DNA from: Chrysoperla carnea
Lineage: Eukaryota > Arthropoda > Insecta > Neuroptera > Chrysopidae
DNA length: 64,000 bases
Reading direction: 5' to 3'
Assembly (NCBI RefSeq): GCF_905475395.1
Contig: NC_058342.1
Coordinates: forward strand, 15,658,640-15,722,639
The translations under genes were made by a program, and so were the position numbers. Position 1 is the stretch's first letter. Each line of letters opens with the position of its first letter. The notes beneath the pieces were generated by a model. That model made no database searches. It saw only the letters and a list, made by a program, of their open reading frames with translations, and was not told the origin of the DNA. Positions 16,547 to 29,700 of the stretch are shown piece after piece.

Positions 16547-17369
16547 AATAGAATACATATGTCATTTAAGAGTATTATGGCATAATTGGAGTTTTTAGTC
16601 CACCTTTTTTTTTGTTGCATCCTGTACTAGAAAACTGTTGCTACATAACAGAATAAACAACTATTTTAATCATTGTCAAACTATTTCTAAGTCAGTTGAA
16701 ATCACTTATCGTGAAATTTATCTAATTTTTTATTGGATTATTTTAAAGAAAAAACATCCAAAGAATGTCCCTGGATTAAAATTTATTTAAGTAGTAACTT
16801 TTTATACAGAAATAGCGTTAGAACTGTACTCTGAGAATTTCGAAAAAATAGTCATTGATCTTTGTCACCAACTCAACTTGAAGAAAATTCAGTGGGTAAA
16901 ATATTTGTCATTTTTCCATAACCCAAGATTTGTGTACCATAACTCAAATTGCACTTACCATAATGTTGGTAATTTACCTACCAATAAAATACAAGTTTTT
17001 CTTCTATGGAAAATTCCGTTATCAAAAAAAATTAATTATATAAGTTTATTGAATATTTTTGAGGGGAAAGGTAGATTTTCGGAAATTGATTCTGAATGTT
17101 TGTCGAATTTTTATTAAAAAACCAATAATTTTCTATCAAATATAAAAATATTTTTACCTACTACGTCTAAACACAATTTGAATCGTAATATATTCCTTCA
17201 AAATATATTTTGAATGATTAAATAGAACATCTTGAATCAAAATTAAATTTAACGACTAACCCTTATTATTAGATAAATTATTATTAAATCAATCAATAAA
17301 ATCTAATAAATAAAAATTTAATTTTACACATCAATTTTAAAAATATAATATTCTTAATTTTCTACTCAC

Positions 17370-17463
17370 ATATAGGCAAACACTTTGTCACTGCTGTATT
17401 ATCACTTGTATGTAAGTTATTATAAATTTGATTATCGATATGATTTTGAATTGTTTGAGCCAT
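17370..17463 (-). CDS. Candidate first coding exon of the minus-strand PCGF-like gene
   Basis: On the minus strand an ATG at 17463 in a favourable context (CAACAAATGGCT) opens 31 codons (starts MAQTIQNHID, ends AVTKCLPI) and meets a strong donor, CTATAT|GTGAGT, at 17369. It ends in phase 1, which is what the confirmed exon at 12670 needs. Joined, the three exons give 94+353+156 = 603 nt, a 200-residue protein with a RAWUL domain but no RING finger. An in-frame TAG lies 12 bases before the ATG. The peptide has no recognisable similarity to PCGF N-termini, so chance cannot be excluded; RNA evidence would settle it. Confidence 0.35.
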
Positions 17464-17600
17464 TTGTTGCAACAACTAATGAGCTTGATTAATTATATTC
17501 AGATACATTTTCTCTACGTTCTAATTTTTCCAAGAATTTTGTTTATATCATTTTAGGAAATGTACTAAAATAATAGGAGCCAATCATATGATAATGTATG

Positions 17601-17612
17601 GTACGCGCCAAA
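17601..17612 (-). promoter_or_regulatory. Possible E2F-like site upstream of the candidate exon
   Basis: On the minus strand TTTGGCGCGTAC lies about 140 bp upstream of the candidate ATG at 17463, with a GATTGGCTCC (CCAAT-like, inverted) element about 30 bp nearer the gene. GC-containing motifs stand out in this AT-rich region. This is motif matching only. Confidence 0.2.
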
Positions 17613-18109
17613 TTCAAAAGTGTAAATGTTAGAATCTTTACGCATTTTTTTCTTTTCACATCTATATGGCGAGTCCTGAAATCATTTTCTTCTGAAAGCA
17701 GAGTGATGTATGAGAATGAAAATTTGAAATTCAAGTTTTTTTGCAGTATTTGGATTTGTTATACCCAAAATAAGACAAGGCTTCGTTAATTATCGTTTTT
17801 GAATCGTATTTCAAAATAGTTTTGATAATTTTTCAGTAATTAATATAAGTTTCAATTTTTTAAAGTTTTATATTCATATGTACGGAATTATTTCAGTTCA
17901 TGTTATTAAAAAATAAAATTTTTCAACAAATACCTAATTAAAATTTTTATTTTTGAATTTTAGTAATTTTTATTTTTGAATTTTAGTAATTAAGTTAATT
18001 AAATATGAAAATATTAAACTTAAAGAAAACAGATAAAAATAAACAATTGACTGAGTTAATTGTTGAAATATCCTGTTTAGACAAGGTTTAATATGCTGGC
18101 TTGCATTAT

Positions 18110-18607
18110 TATACCATGTATATGAAATATATACAAGGTATATTAATATTAGTCCCAAGTTTGTAACGCTTAAAAATATTGATGCTACGGACAAAATTTT
18201 GTCTGTAGCATCTTTTGTCTGTAGTCTGTCCGTCTGTCTGTCAACACGATAATTCAAAAACGAAAAGCAATATATCAAGTTGGAATTTTTTATAGCTTGC
18301 TTAGGACGTAAAAAGTATGGTTGCGTTCGAAAATGAGCAACATAGGTCAATTGGGTCTTGGGAAACAACTTTTGATTGAAACATTTTTTCGTGAACATCA
18401 CAGTTTATCCGCGAGGGCGCAAATTAGGTACAAATATTTTAGATTGTATTATATGAGAATATCATTTACATGTATGTGTCTATCTAAGAGTGGATGATAT
18501 CTTTCTTTATTTACATGACGTAATAAGAAAACAAACGATTGGGTCATCAACACTGTCTATACATGGTATTTCAACAATTAACTCAGTTAATTGTTTGTTT
18601 TCACTTG
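18110..18607 (+). repeat. Helentron-like family A copy, near full length
   Basis: Begins ATACCATGTATATGAAATAT and ends CAATTAACTCAGTTAATTG-TTTGTTTTCACTTG. It carries the CTGTCCGTCTGTCTGTC core and the CACAGTTTATCCGCGAGGGC block. Immediately upstream (18040-18075) lies an inverted fragment of the other terminus. This is one of the better copies for defining both ends. Confidence 0.85.
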
Positions 18608-18774
18608 TTTTTAATAAATTTCAAAAGTCAAATAAACTAACACATTCATGGAGCCTCCCCCCCCCCGGGGGCCGCCATTTGTTTTAGTTTTTCAAAAATA
18701 TATCACAAGACATGTTTAAGCTACCTGCAAATTTTCAAATCTCTATCTGTTATAGTTTTGGATAAAATGGACAC

Positions 18775-19130
18775 CAAAATTTTGCCCTAATTTGCGCCCT
18801 CACGGTTAAATAATGATGTTCAGAAAATATGTTTCAAAACAAAAGTTGTTAATTAATGCATAAGGAACATTTTTTATCTTTTGATCTATCTCTTACAGTT
18901 TTCAAGAATTCATTTACGAACTCAAACTCACTTTACGTCCTGAACAAGCTATAAAAATTCTAGCTCGATATGTTTTTTCGCTTTTGAGTTCTCGTGTTTC
19001 CAGAGAGCCGGGCGGACGATCGGCCCAACGGAACATCACCAAAATTTTGTTCCCATCATCAATATTTTGACCGTTACAAACTTGGGACTAAATATACCTT
19101 GATATATATTTCAAATATGCAGGGTATAAA
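18775..19130 (-). repeat. Helentron-like family A copy, minus strand
   Basis: An inverted copy containing TTTGCGCCCTCACGGTTAAA, the TCTTACAGTTTTCAAG block, AGCTCGATATGTTTTTTCGC and the start-proximal block TTACAAACTTGGGACTAAA, ending near the Eaf upstream region. The first ~200 bp of the family are missing. Confidence 0.75.
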
Positions 19131-19787
19131 AATGCGAAGTAGATAAATTCTAGTAAATTTTATTTTCTTAAACTTTGTTTATTGTAAAAATTTCAATTTC
19201 ACTAATATTAATCGAAAAATTCTCAAAATTACAAATGATAATATTAACAAAGCACTATTTTTTTAATGGCACATTGAATCCAAAAACTGCAAAGCAAGTT
19301 CCTTCATAGATTTTCATCTTCTATATCACTCTGATAGTCTGATGCTCTTGTTATGCGGTAGTTTTGGGACAACCTATATGTAGAGTATAAAAAATATTTT
19401 GTTTAATTTAACTAATTTTTAAAATTAGCGCCAATTTTTTTTTTTTTAATCTTATCATCTCTGTTTTGAAATATTTTAAATAGGTTGAAGTTTGACAATT
19501 TACACAGCTGGACATTTAATTTAGAGAAATTTCAACCATATTTTGTTAAAAATATGTATGAAATAGACAATAATAATGTTTTAAAATTTAGATATTATTA
19601 ATAATAGATAAATAGATATTCAATCAATTAAAAATTTTTTATTAAACATGACACACTTAACCTAAGTAAGTAAATTTTTATTCATATTTTTGAATGCATG
19701 TCATAAAGCTCCAATCTATTTATTGCGTATGCTATTCACTGAATATCGAAAAATATCTATATTGTTTTTAGATAATCTGCATAAAAA
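19131..19787. other. Eaf 5' flank
   Basis: AT-rich with no recognised repeat. A TTTTTAG at ~19764-19770 directly upstream of the ATG could be a splice acceptor for a non-coding 5' exon, or simply leader sequence. No clear TATA box or initiator was identified. Confidence 0.4.
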
Positions 19788-22700
19788 ATGGCTGAAAAAT
19801 TAGGTTTAGGACCTGAAGTGCGTGAACTAAAATTGGGTGCCAGCTTCACAAATCCACGATCGACTGCCTTTCACACAGTACGATATGACTTTAAACCGGC
19901 TAGTGTTGATGTTAATAAATCGGCAACAATTGATGTGGGCTCAAATAATCAAATTACAGTAAATGTGCCCCATTTAGGTAAGTTATTTTGGATAAAGTTT
20001 TCAGACGACAAGTATTAAAGAAATATTTTTATGATCAATTTTAAATTTATTGAGTGTTCCACCAAATAGAGCATCTCAAAATAAGTTGATTTAATCAAAA
20101 TAACTTTCGTACAAAGTGACTGTTTGTGCGTTAGGCGGCACTGAAGTTTATAATCGTATTATTACTCAACAAAGTTACAACCTCTAAAACCCATTTCTAC
20201 CCCTCGGTACTTAAAATTATATGTGAAATTTGTGTTGTGTTCATAAAAAAGGCAGTTTTTTTACAGATTAAAAATGAACCGCTCTACCGACTCTGTTTAC
20301 ACTCCTTTCAGATTTAAGTCATGATGTATCGATTGATATGTTCAAAAACATAATTCGGTCCAGTAGTTTTTGAGGAATTGATATTAAAAATTTACGATTG
20401 ATTGAAAAAGGGCAGCGGTGAATAATGCAAAAAAAAATTGTTAAGCTTGATATTTTCGGCTGTTTTTTAGATGGCTTACCGAGATATTCTTACAATTTAC
20501 ATCAAAAAAAATTAAAAAAAAAGTGTTCCCATGATGTCGGTAAAATTTTTTCGTCAATTAAAAGGGCTAATCGAACTTTTACGACCAAACAAATTTGGTA
20601 AGCTTTTTTTTCCCTAAAAAAGCATAAAATTACCTATCGATTCCACCTGATCTGACCAAAATCCGCGATGACGGTGAAACATTATTTTATTTTCTGTGCG
20701 ACGAATAGTTTGTCCGATAAAGCGTAAACACCATTCGCACCCTTTTTAAAAGATGCCCATGGCCGCGGGACAAGGGTTTCGATCCCACAAACATGAATTT
20801 AACTTTACACTAACCCCATGGTTAGGTTAGGTTAGAGTGGTTGTCCTGGAGTATCACACTCTTACGATTCGGAACGCCTACGATTGTATTCAGACCATAT
20901 CTGTCTTGTAGTACCACAAATGTGACAAATATATTTCTCCCTTCATCTAAGATCGAACTTTTTTAAGATATCCTCTTTGAGGAGGAGCAGCTTGCAATTC
21001 GCAAATGGAACTCTTGGATGTCTATTGATGCTTCACTAACTCCATCTTGACAACCAAAAAATAAAATTTCGTCCTCTGGCTTTTGCAATCCCAAATGTAA
21101 CTTTTCAATAGACTACTTGTATTTGTATCAATTTAGGGCAACTTTGTGTAGCCCTTGCGGTATTCAATTTGTTGACTTTAGCTGTTTATTTTTTTAATAA
21201 ATGGATTAATTTTATTTAGATGGAGCTGGAACATCGCAAACTGTTTTTAAAGGTTCCCAAAAACCTTATCAAAAAGAATGTGTGTTGATTATTGATAAGA
21301 GTACGGGGAAGATTACCTTAGAGAGGCTGACAAGCAATATTCAAGTGAAGAAGACGAGGTAAACAAAACATATTCATAGTTTCTCGAACTAAGTACTGTG
21401 CGTTAGTAATCACGATAGTAGTCACGACAACCATTCGGTCATATTTATTCGCTTAATGAAAGATTTGCTCACGTGAATGATGCTTGAGAGTGAAAATATT
21501 AGAGCAGAGAAATAATTTAAATATTAAATTCATTTTAAATAATTTCAACATGTTCCTATCACAAGTTTTTTTATTTACTGAGTACGGCTGATTTAATTAT
21601 TATTAAACTAGAGACCGGAGTACAGCTTATTTAATTATTATTAAAGGACACGAACAGACCCGAAAATTTCCTAAGTTAATATTTTTTGCTTACACGTTTA
21701 CTCGCCTGATGAGAAAAATACTCACAATTTCTAAAGGATTAGAAAAAAAATATTTTTGAAAACTGTCGACAGATTGAAAAAATCTGAAAAGTTCTTCGAA
21801 AATAGATAAGATTATATGAAGATAGAAAAAGTTTCCACATTTCATTTTTTCAAACTTTTTCTATGTTCATATAATTTTATCTACAGTTTTTTTAAATATA
21901 TTTTTTTTCAAGTCCTTCAGAAATTATTAGAATTTCTCTCATCACGAGAGTTAAGGTGTAAGCAATAAAATATTAACTTCGGAAATTTTCCAATCGGTTC
22001 ATGTACTTTCGTTAAAAAAAAAAAAAAAAAAAAACTATTTTAGGACCGCCTAACTTCCAAACGAAGCGACTTGTTACAAATGCATTTTTAGTTAAATTCA
22101 TTAATTTTGATCTGGTAGAGCGTTGTACAGTCCCTTAAAATTTACCCTGTATGACAAAGGGTCCTTGAACTCCTAGCTCATATTGAATTGAACTCAATTT
22201 CTTAATTTGGGAGCAAATCTCAATTTTTCCACTTTCATCGTTTTTTGCACTGCGTCTTAGATTGTCTTCCTCGTCATAAATTTTGTGAGCATCAATTTAT
22301 CGGACAGTAATGTGCGAATTGCAACGCAGAATACCACACCACTCCTCTTTTCCTAGGAAAAAAAAACTGTGAACAACGTATCCGAAATGAAGTTCTCAAA
22401 CGACTTTTAATAAATATTCCAACGCTAATTTTAAGTTGCTTGTATTTTTTCCATACTAATATAATAAAATATAATTGAATATCATGGTAAAAAAGGAAAA
22501 ATTAATGCATCTTTGAAATTTTCCACACTTGTTTATTAGGTTGTAAACACAGTAAAAGCAGTTGGGGGTTTAAATCAGTTTTTTACAAAATACAATAAAA
22601 CTACGTATCAAATAAAAAAAGTTATAGCTTAAGTATTTCAGCACATTTTAGTTTTTTTTTCTCGACTTTTTAACTTCAAATCTGCCCGATTCAATCAAAT

Positions 22701-25700
22701 AAAAAAGTATACATCTTGTAAACGTTATAGACAAAACAACTTTTATTATCATTTTTTCGTAAACGTCACTGTTTACCCGTGGGGGTGCAACTCTGGTGTC
22801 CATTTTCTCCAAAACTATAAAAAAAAGAGTTTGTTGATTTTTTTCAGGTTAACTTCAACGAATGATTTTACAACATACTAGAAAGGCAAATAATTCCAGA
22901 AAATACTTGCAAAAATTTCGAAATTTCGAAAGTATTTTCTAAAATTTTTTGCTCATGCAATCAAATGAAAAAAAAATTTCTTGTAAAAAAATGAACAATT
23001 TTTGTTTGAAATATTTTTTTCTAAGCATCCCTTTGTACCCGTAAGTATTTTCTGGGTTTTTTCTGTTTTTCTAGAATGTTTCACAAAGCCACTAGTTGAA
23101 CTTAACCTGAAAATAAACAACACACTTTTTTCATTTAAATTCAAATAAAAGTTTTTAATTTTTTTATAAGGAATAACTTTTTCATTTAAACTTTTGTTCT
23201 ATCTCTAACGGTTTACAAAATGGTTACTTTTTTATTTTATTCAATGAGCAAAAAAATTTCATTTTAAAATTAGCATATCTCGATCAGTTTTGAAGCTAGA
23301 AAGTCGAAAAAAAAGAAAATGTGCAAAAATACTCAGCTAGAACTTTTAATTGAATTTTTTTTTATTTGATGCATAGTTTTTTTGTAATTTGTAAAAAAAA
23401 TGATTAAAACCCCCAACTACCCGCCAAAAAAGGGGGTTAGATACGCCCCTGAGAGGTTGACTTTTTTTACGAAGTGTTTATTTACACCCTAATAAAGAAT
23501 TGTGGAAAATTTCAAAGAAGAATTAATTTTTTCCTTTTAGATATTTACTTTAATTGTACTATATCTGAACAAGAGAGAACAATGTTGAACTTTGAAAAAT
23601 TTTCAACTTTTATTAATTGGAAAATAATTCCTTGATGTAGATCGGAGGCATTACATAAACCATTACCGCCACATTTAGCGGATAAATTGGAGCCAAGTCC
23701 GAATTCTTCGTCATCGTCATCCTCATCGAAAATGGGTTCGAAATTAAGTGGAGGAAATAAAAGTCGGAAAGAGCGTCAAAGTGAGTATCGAATTCAATCC
23801 AATTTTTGATAAAAAATTTATTTAAAATTAAATAACTTATTTTGAAATATGCTGTGCCAATTTATAAAAAATAAACAACTTTTGTTTGAAACATTTTTTT
23901 GTAAACATCACTCTTTACTCACGAGGGCACACATTAGATGCAAATTTTATAGTATGTATATAATCCCATATTAATTATCAGTTATGTATGTGTGACATGT
24001 ATGTATGTGATAGAGTAATCAACACTGTTTATACATGATATTTCAACAATTAACTCAGTCAATTTTTTCGTAACATCAATATTTTTAAGCGTTACAAACT
24101 TGGGACTAAACTTAATATACCTTGGTATATTTCAATATTGCAACTAAAAGACAGATCATAAACAATTAATACGGTACTAATAAATTAAAACAAAAAATTA
24201 GGTTAGATACCACTGTTATGGCAACTGTCAATAATTTTGTTAAACAACAAAGATTTTGTTCTTTAAGCAAATTGTAATTATTAAGTTACTCAGTGCATTG
24301 AAGTGATGTGAATTATTTTAAACTGGTCAAATACTTAAATCTTTTTCGAGTTTTTTTCCGAATTGTATTAAAAAAGTGATTTGAGTTTATAGTTTACATA
24401 TATGAAATGAGTTACCTAAAATATAAATAACTTAAATTTATCCAAAGTGATTATTTATAGGTTAGGATTCAATTGAATTGTGTTACAATGTTAAAAATTA
24501 AGCTGCCTATTCCACCCTATTATGAAGAAATGATAAAAAATTTGTGTGTTGACATTATTGAAGTTAAATTTAACCCACTACCAACTCAAATTAGTTGTAT
24601 TGCAATTGTTAATGATGGAACTGATGTAGAAAACATTGCAAATACAATAAGGACTAAAACTATTTATGGTAAGAATATTGAAGTAGAAATTATCAACTAC
24701 GATGAATCTCTTTATCCAGAACATATTGAATCCGATGCAGATGATGAATCTATGGCCCTGTATAATGAATTCGAAACAAATAACCGAAAAATAGAACCGA
24801 GAAATGAAGGAATTGATGCTGCAACTTTTGGAAAATTACTCCAAATGCGGCTTCGTGAACCAATACCAGTATCAAAAGATGAGGTAATTGAAATTTTAAG
24901 TGATACTGACGAAGATTTAGGCAACGAAAAGGTTCCTTCAAAAATTGATGAGGAAGCGAATACATTTACAAAATCGGGTGATAATGAAGAAACATCAAAT
25001 GCATCTCTAATGAATAACAATACAATCGATAAATCTTCGATGGTTACTGATGCAGATTTTGAGAGATTTATCTCAGGAACTAAACAAAATAATGATACAC
25101 TCGGAAAAAATTTAAAACATCCAAGTGATCATGAAGAAACATCAAATGCATCTCTAATGAATAACAATACAATCGATAAATCTTCGATGGTTACTGATGC
25201 AGATTTTGAGAGATTTATCTCAGGAACTAAACAAAATAATGATACACTCGGAAAAAATTTAAAACGTCCAAGTGATCATGAAGGAACATTATCTGGTGAT
25301 AAAGAACAAACATCAAATGCATCTCTAACGAATAACAATACAATTTCTAAAAATTCGATGAATATTGATGCAGATTTTGAGAGATTTCTCTCAGGAATTA
25401 AACCAAATAATGATACACTCGGAAAAAATTTGAAACGCCCAAGTGATCATGAAGGAACATTATCTGGTGATAAAGAACAAACATCAAATGCATCTCTAAC
25501 GAATAACAATACAATTTCTAAAAATTCGATGAATATTGATGCAGATTTTGAGAGATTTATCTCAGGAACTAAACAAAATAATGATACACTCGGAAAAAAT
25601 TTAAAACGTCCAAGTGATCATGAAGGAACATTATCTGGTGATAAAGAACAAACATCAAATGCATCTCTAACGAATAACAATACAATTTCTAAAAATTCGA

Positions 25701-28700
25701 TGAATATTGATGCAGATTTTGAGAGATTTCTCTCAGGAATTAAACCAAATAATGATACACTCGGAAAAAATTTGAAACGCCCAAGTGATCATGAAGGAAC
25801 ATTATCTGGTGATAAAGAACAAACATCAAATGCATCTCTAACGAATAACAATACAATTTCTAAAAATTCGATGAATATTGATGCAGATTTTGAGAGATTT
25901 ATCTCAGGAACTAAACAAAATAATGATACACTCGGAAAAAATTTAAAACGTCCAAGTGATCATGAAGGAACATTATCTGGTGATAAAGAACAAACATCAA
26001 ATGCATCTCTAACGAATAACAATACAATTTCTAAAAATTCGATGAATATTGATGCAGATTTTGAGAGATTTCTCTCAGGAATTAAACCAAATAATGATAC
26101 ACTCGGAAAAAATTTGAAACGCCCAAGTGATCATGAAGGAACATTATCTGGTGATAAAGAACAAACATCAAATGCATCTCTAACGAATAACAATACAATT
26201 TCTAAAAATTCGATGAATATTGATGCAGATTTTGAGAGATTTATCTCAGGAACTAAACAAAATAATGATACACTCGGAAAAAATTTAAAACGTCCAAGTG
26301 ATCATGAAGGAACATTATCTGGTGATAAAGAACAAACATCAAATGCATCTCTAACGAATAACAATACAATTTCTAAAAATTCGATGAATATTGATGCAGA
26401 TTTTGAGAGATTTCTCTCAGGAATTAAACCAAATAATGATACACTCGGAAAAAATTTAAAACGTCCAAGTGAGGATGGTGATATTCCTTTGCAGTCGTTG
26501 TTAAATTACATGAATCGAACAGAAACTGGTAGTAATAAAAAAATGAAAAGTGACCGTTTAGATACTTTACTTAGTCAAGAGGATGTGACTAACAAAGAAA
26601 ATAATCGAATCAATCACTGGTCGTTTAAGTGAATTTGATGGTACATCAGAAGATTGAACTACTTGTTAGTTGATGTCTTATGGAAATAATTGTAAATAAT
26701 CTACAAATTAATGTTGAAGAGCTTTCGATAATGTTCGATGGTTCCAAATAAGTGATAACAGTTAATCAAAATTGTTATTAAATATATAACAATGGTAATT
26801 GTTATTATATAACAATAATTTTTGGCCCTTTTTCGGAATTTTTTACTAGTCAGTTTACAATCTGACGGAATAAATTTCGATTTTTGCCCCAATTTCCTAG
26901 ATCAGTTTTTTGTATTTTTAAAATACGTATTTTTGATTACCAAGTAGTCATCATCAGATGAATGTTACTCTTTGCTAATTTGGTGGCGGACTGCACAAGT
27001 GCACTAGCTAATTCTTACTGATGATGAATACTTGGTAGTCGAAAATACGTATTTTAAAAATACAAAAAACTGATCTAGGAAATTGGGGCAAAAATCGAAA
27101 TTTATTTCGATATATCCTAGAGTTCTCATTTATTATCTTCGATAATATTTATAATCTAACGGAAATTACTTAATATTACGGTGACATATATATGCCAACG
27201 GAAATGCCATAATAATAATACTAGTCCCTAAGTTTAGTCCCAAGTTTGGAACGCCTAAAAAGGATACTAAGTTTGTATTGCCTTTGTTCATAAAATCACC
27301 TAATTGGTCCATTTCCGGTTGTCTGTCCGTCCGTCTGTCTGTCTGCCTGAGAACACGTTAACTCAAAAACGAAAAAAGATATTAAGATTAAATGTTTACA
27401 GCGTGCTCTGGAAGTAAAAAGTAAGGCCGAGTTCGTAAATGAGCAACATAGGTCAATTGAGTCTTGGGTCTGTAAGACTTATCTTGTAAACCGTTAGAGA
27501 CACAACAAAAGTTGAAATGTAAAAAATGTTCCTAGGTATTATATAGCATGTATGTATGTGTTTGTTTATAACAAATTATATGTTTACTGTAGATTTGTGT
27601 GTAAGAGTGGCTATCTTTACTTATATGGCGTAAATAAACAAAGGATTGTCTAATCAACTCTGTCTATACATGTTATTTCAACAGTTAACTCAGTCAATTG
27701 TTTGTTTTCACTTGTTTTTGTTTTAGGTTTACCAATTTCAAAACATTCACCACGTCATCCAGCTTCAAGTCCTGCTTCACATCATTCACCAGCTCGATCA
27801 CGATCACCTGTTAAACGTGAACCCGTTTCGTTACCTCCACCTCCAGCTCCTAAAAGTGCTTCAGCGTATGTATTTTCGTTTTCATTTTTAACTTAATATT
27901 TTGACGTAATCACTTCTTTTCTTTAAATTATAGGTCTCCAGTTGCTCCACCTTCATTAGCAGCAAGTTTACCATTGATTGGAATGGATGATTTTCCAATG
28001 GTTAGTAAACCTGCTGAACGTATGGAGAAATTATCACCTTACTCAAAACCGTATAAGGTCAGTTTTATTACTCGACTGCGTTAGATGAGTAATGTTTGTA
28101 TGTATATCCGTTTCATAAATTCTTTTAAACTACAAAAAATTTAATTTCGACAGTGTATGTAGGTATTTTAATAAATGACCTTTCGACCTTGGCAAACGAC
28201 CGAATCATGCCGAAAAATACGAAAAAACTCGAAAACTTTGATTTTATTTCAGTTTTTGGCGATTTAACCTGGAAGGGCTGGTTTGTCATCTTAAAGAAGG
28301 TTAAATTTGCAACAATTTGAGATCAAACTGTTCAGTTGATCAACAACTGTTTTTATTGAATCGATAGTTTCAAAGATACAGCTTTTCAAAGATTGTCTAT
28401 TTTTTCAAGTTATACGATTTGTCGCAAAATTCTTCTTGTAAATGGTTAGATATAGAACAAAAGTTTATATGTAAAAAATGTGCCTTTTGCAACATTTGCC
28501 TTAAACTTTTTTCGTAAATATTACTGTTTACCCGCGAAGGCGCAAATCAGGGCAAAAATTTTTACTCTATTTTCTCCTAAAGTTAGAAACATAGGGAGTT
28601 AAAAATTTGCAGCGTCAACTAGTGGACTTGTGAAAGATTCTGGAAAAACGAAGAAGAATTATAGAAAATACTTTTTCGATAATTTTTGAATTTTTAGAAA

Positions 28701-29625
28701 ACCAGTGATGTTTTTTACACTTCAACTTTTTTTTTATCTCTAACTGTTTACAAGATGAAATTTTGCGTAAAATCGTGTAACTTGACAAAAATAGACAAAT
28801 GAAAAACTTTATCTCCGAAAATATCGGTCCTATAAATACCAGTCTTATCTTAAATTGTTGAAAATTTAACTTGCTTTAAAAATGAAAACTCTCAACACTT
28901 GATGAAAAGCCGGTTCCTTCCGGGTCAAAATCGGCAAAAACTGAAATAAGGTCGAAATTTTCGAGATTTTTCGTATTTTTCGGCATGATCCGGTCGTTTC
29001 CCGAGGTTGAAACTTAGATTTAACATTGCCTTCACATTGCAAACAACATATCTAAAATACAAAAATACCTGATTTTGTTCAGCCAACGATTTTATCAGTA
29101 CTTTTAACATTCTGACAAAATATTAGCCTTGTACTTGCTATGTAAAGAAATAATAGTTTTATCCGCACTAGGCTTTAAGGAAAAACTAAAAAGTTTTCTA
29201 TTATCCACGGATTGCTGGCTGATGTTCAAATTTTACGTTCAAAATGCTGTTCTGAACGTAATGTAAAAATATCAGCCACGCATAAGACAATTTTTTTTGT
29301 CCGATCAACCCTTTCACTTGGGAACGGCTTGGATCGCAGGTGTCCCCGTATTTCTAGCTAATGTTTGTCAAACTGTGTTTAACGTTCTGTTAAAATATCA
29401 GCCACGTATGTGCCCATTGCAAAGAAAATTTTTTTTTCATGCTTGTTTCTCCACTCAGACCTATTGTACCCGATTGCATACTGTGCCTGGCTGGTGTTCC
29501 GGAAATTTTTTGAATAACCTTGAATCTTATTATAACAGAAAATTCATTTATTTGTTTGTAAGTTTGCTCAAATCTGCTTAAATTAATAGTTATACCTTAT
29601 CTTATATATTTAAACGAGCAATTCT

Positions 29626-29700
<75 letters not shown>

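Larger units (their letters stand above)
12671..17369 (-). other. Region upstream of the confirmed PCGF exons; repeats, no RING exon found
   Basis: If the candidate exon at 17370-17463 is real, this is a 4699 bp intron. It holds hAT-like terminal sequence near 12996-13070 (CAGTGGTGGATTTACAC, GGGCGGCAAA), the foldback at 13930-15008 and helentron-like copies at 15022-15444, 15695-15960 and 16428-16546. I looked for the Cys/His pattern of a RING finger on the minus strand and did not find it. Confidence 0.5.

Noticed and set aside
20745-20800. tRNA-like B box (GGGTTTCGATCCC)
   Set aside because: No matching A box or cloverleaf could be built around it; it may be a SINE scrap but is not supported.
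24473-24487. Start of the repeat-array protein five codons upstream of 24488
   Set aside because: The codon at 24473 is TTG, not ATG; the first ATG in frame is 24488, with a stop at 24458-24460.
24980-26470. Relation of the 171 bp unit to primate alpha satellite
   Set aside because: Only the unit length coincides; this array is coding and has no sequence resemblance.
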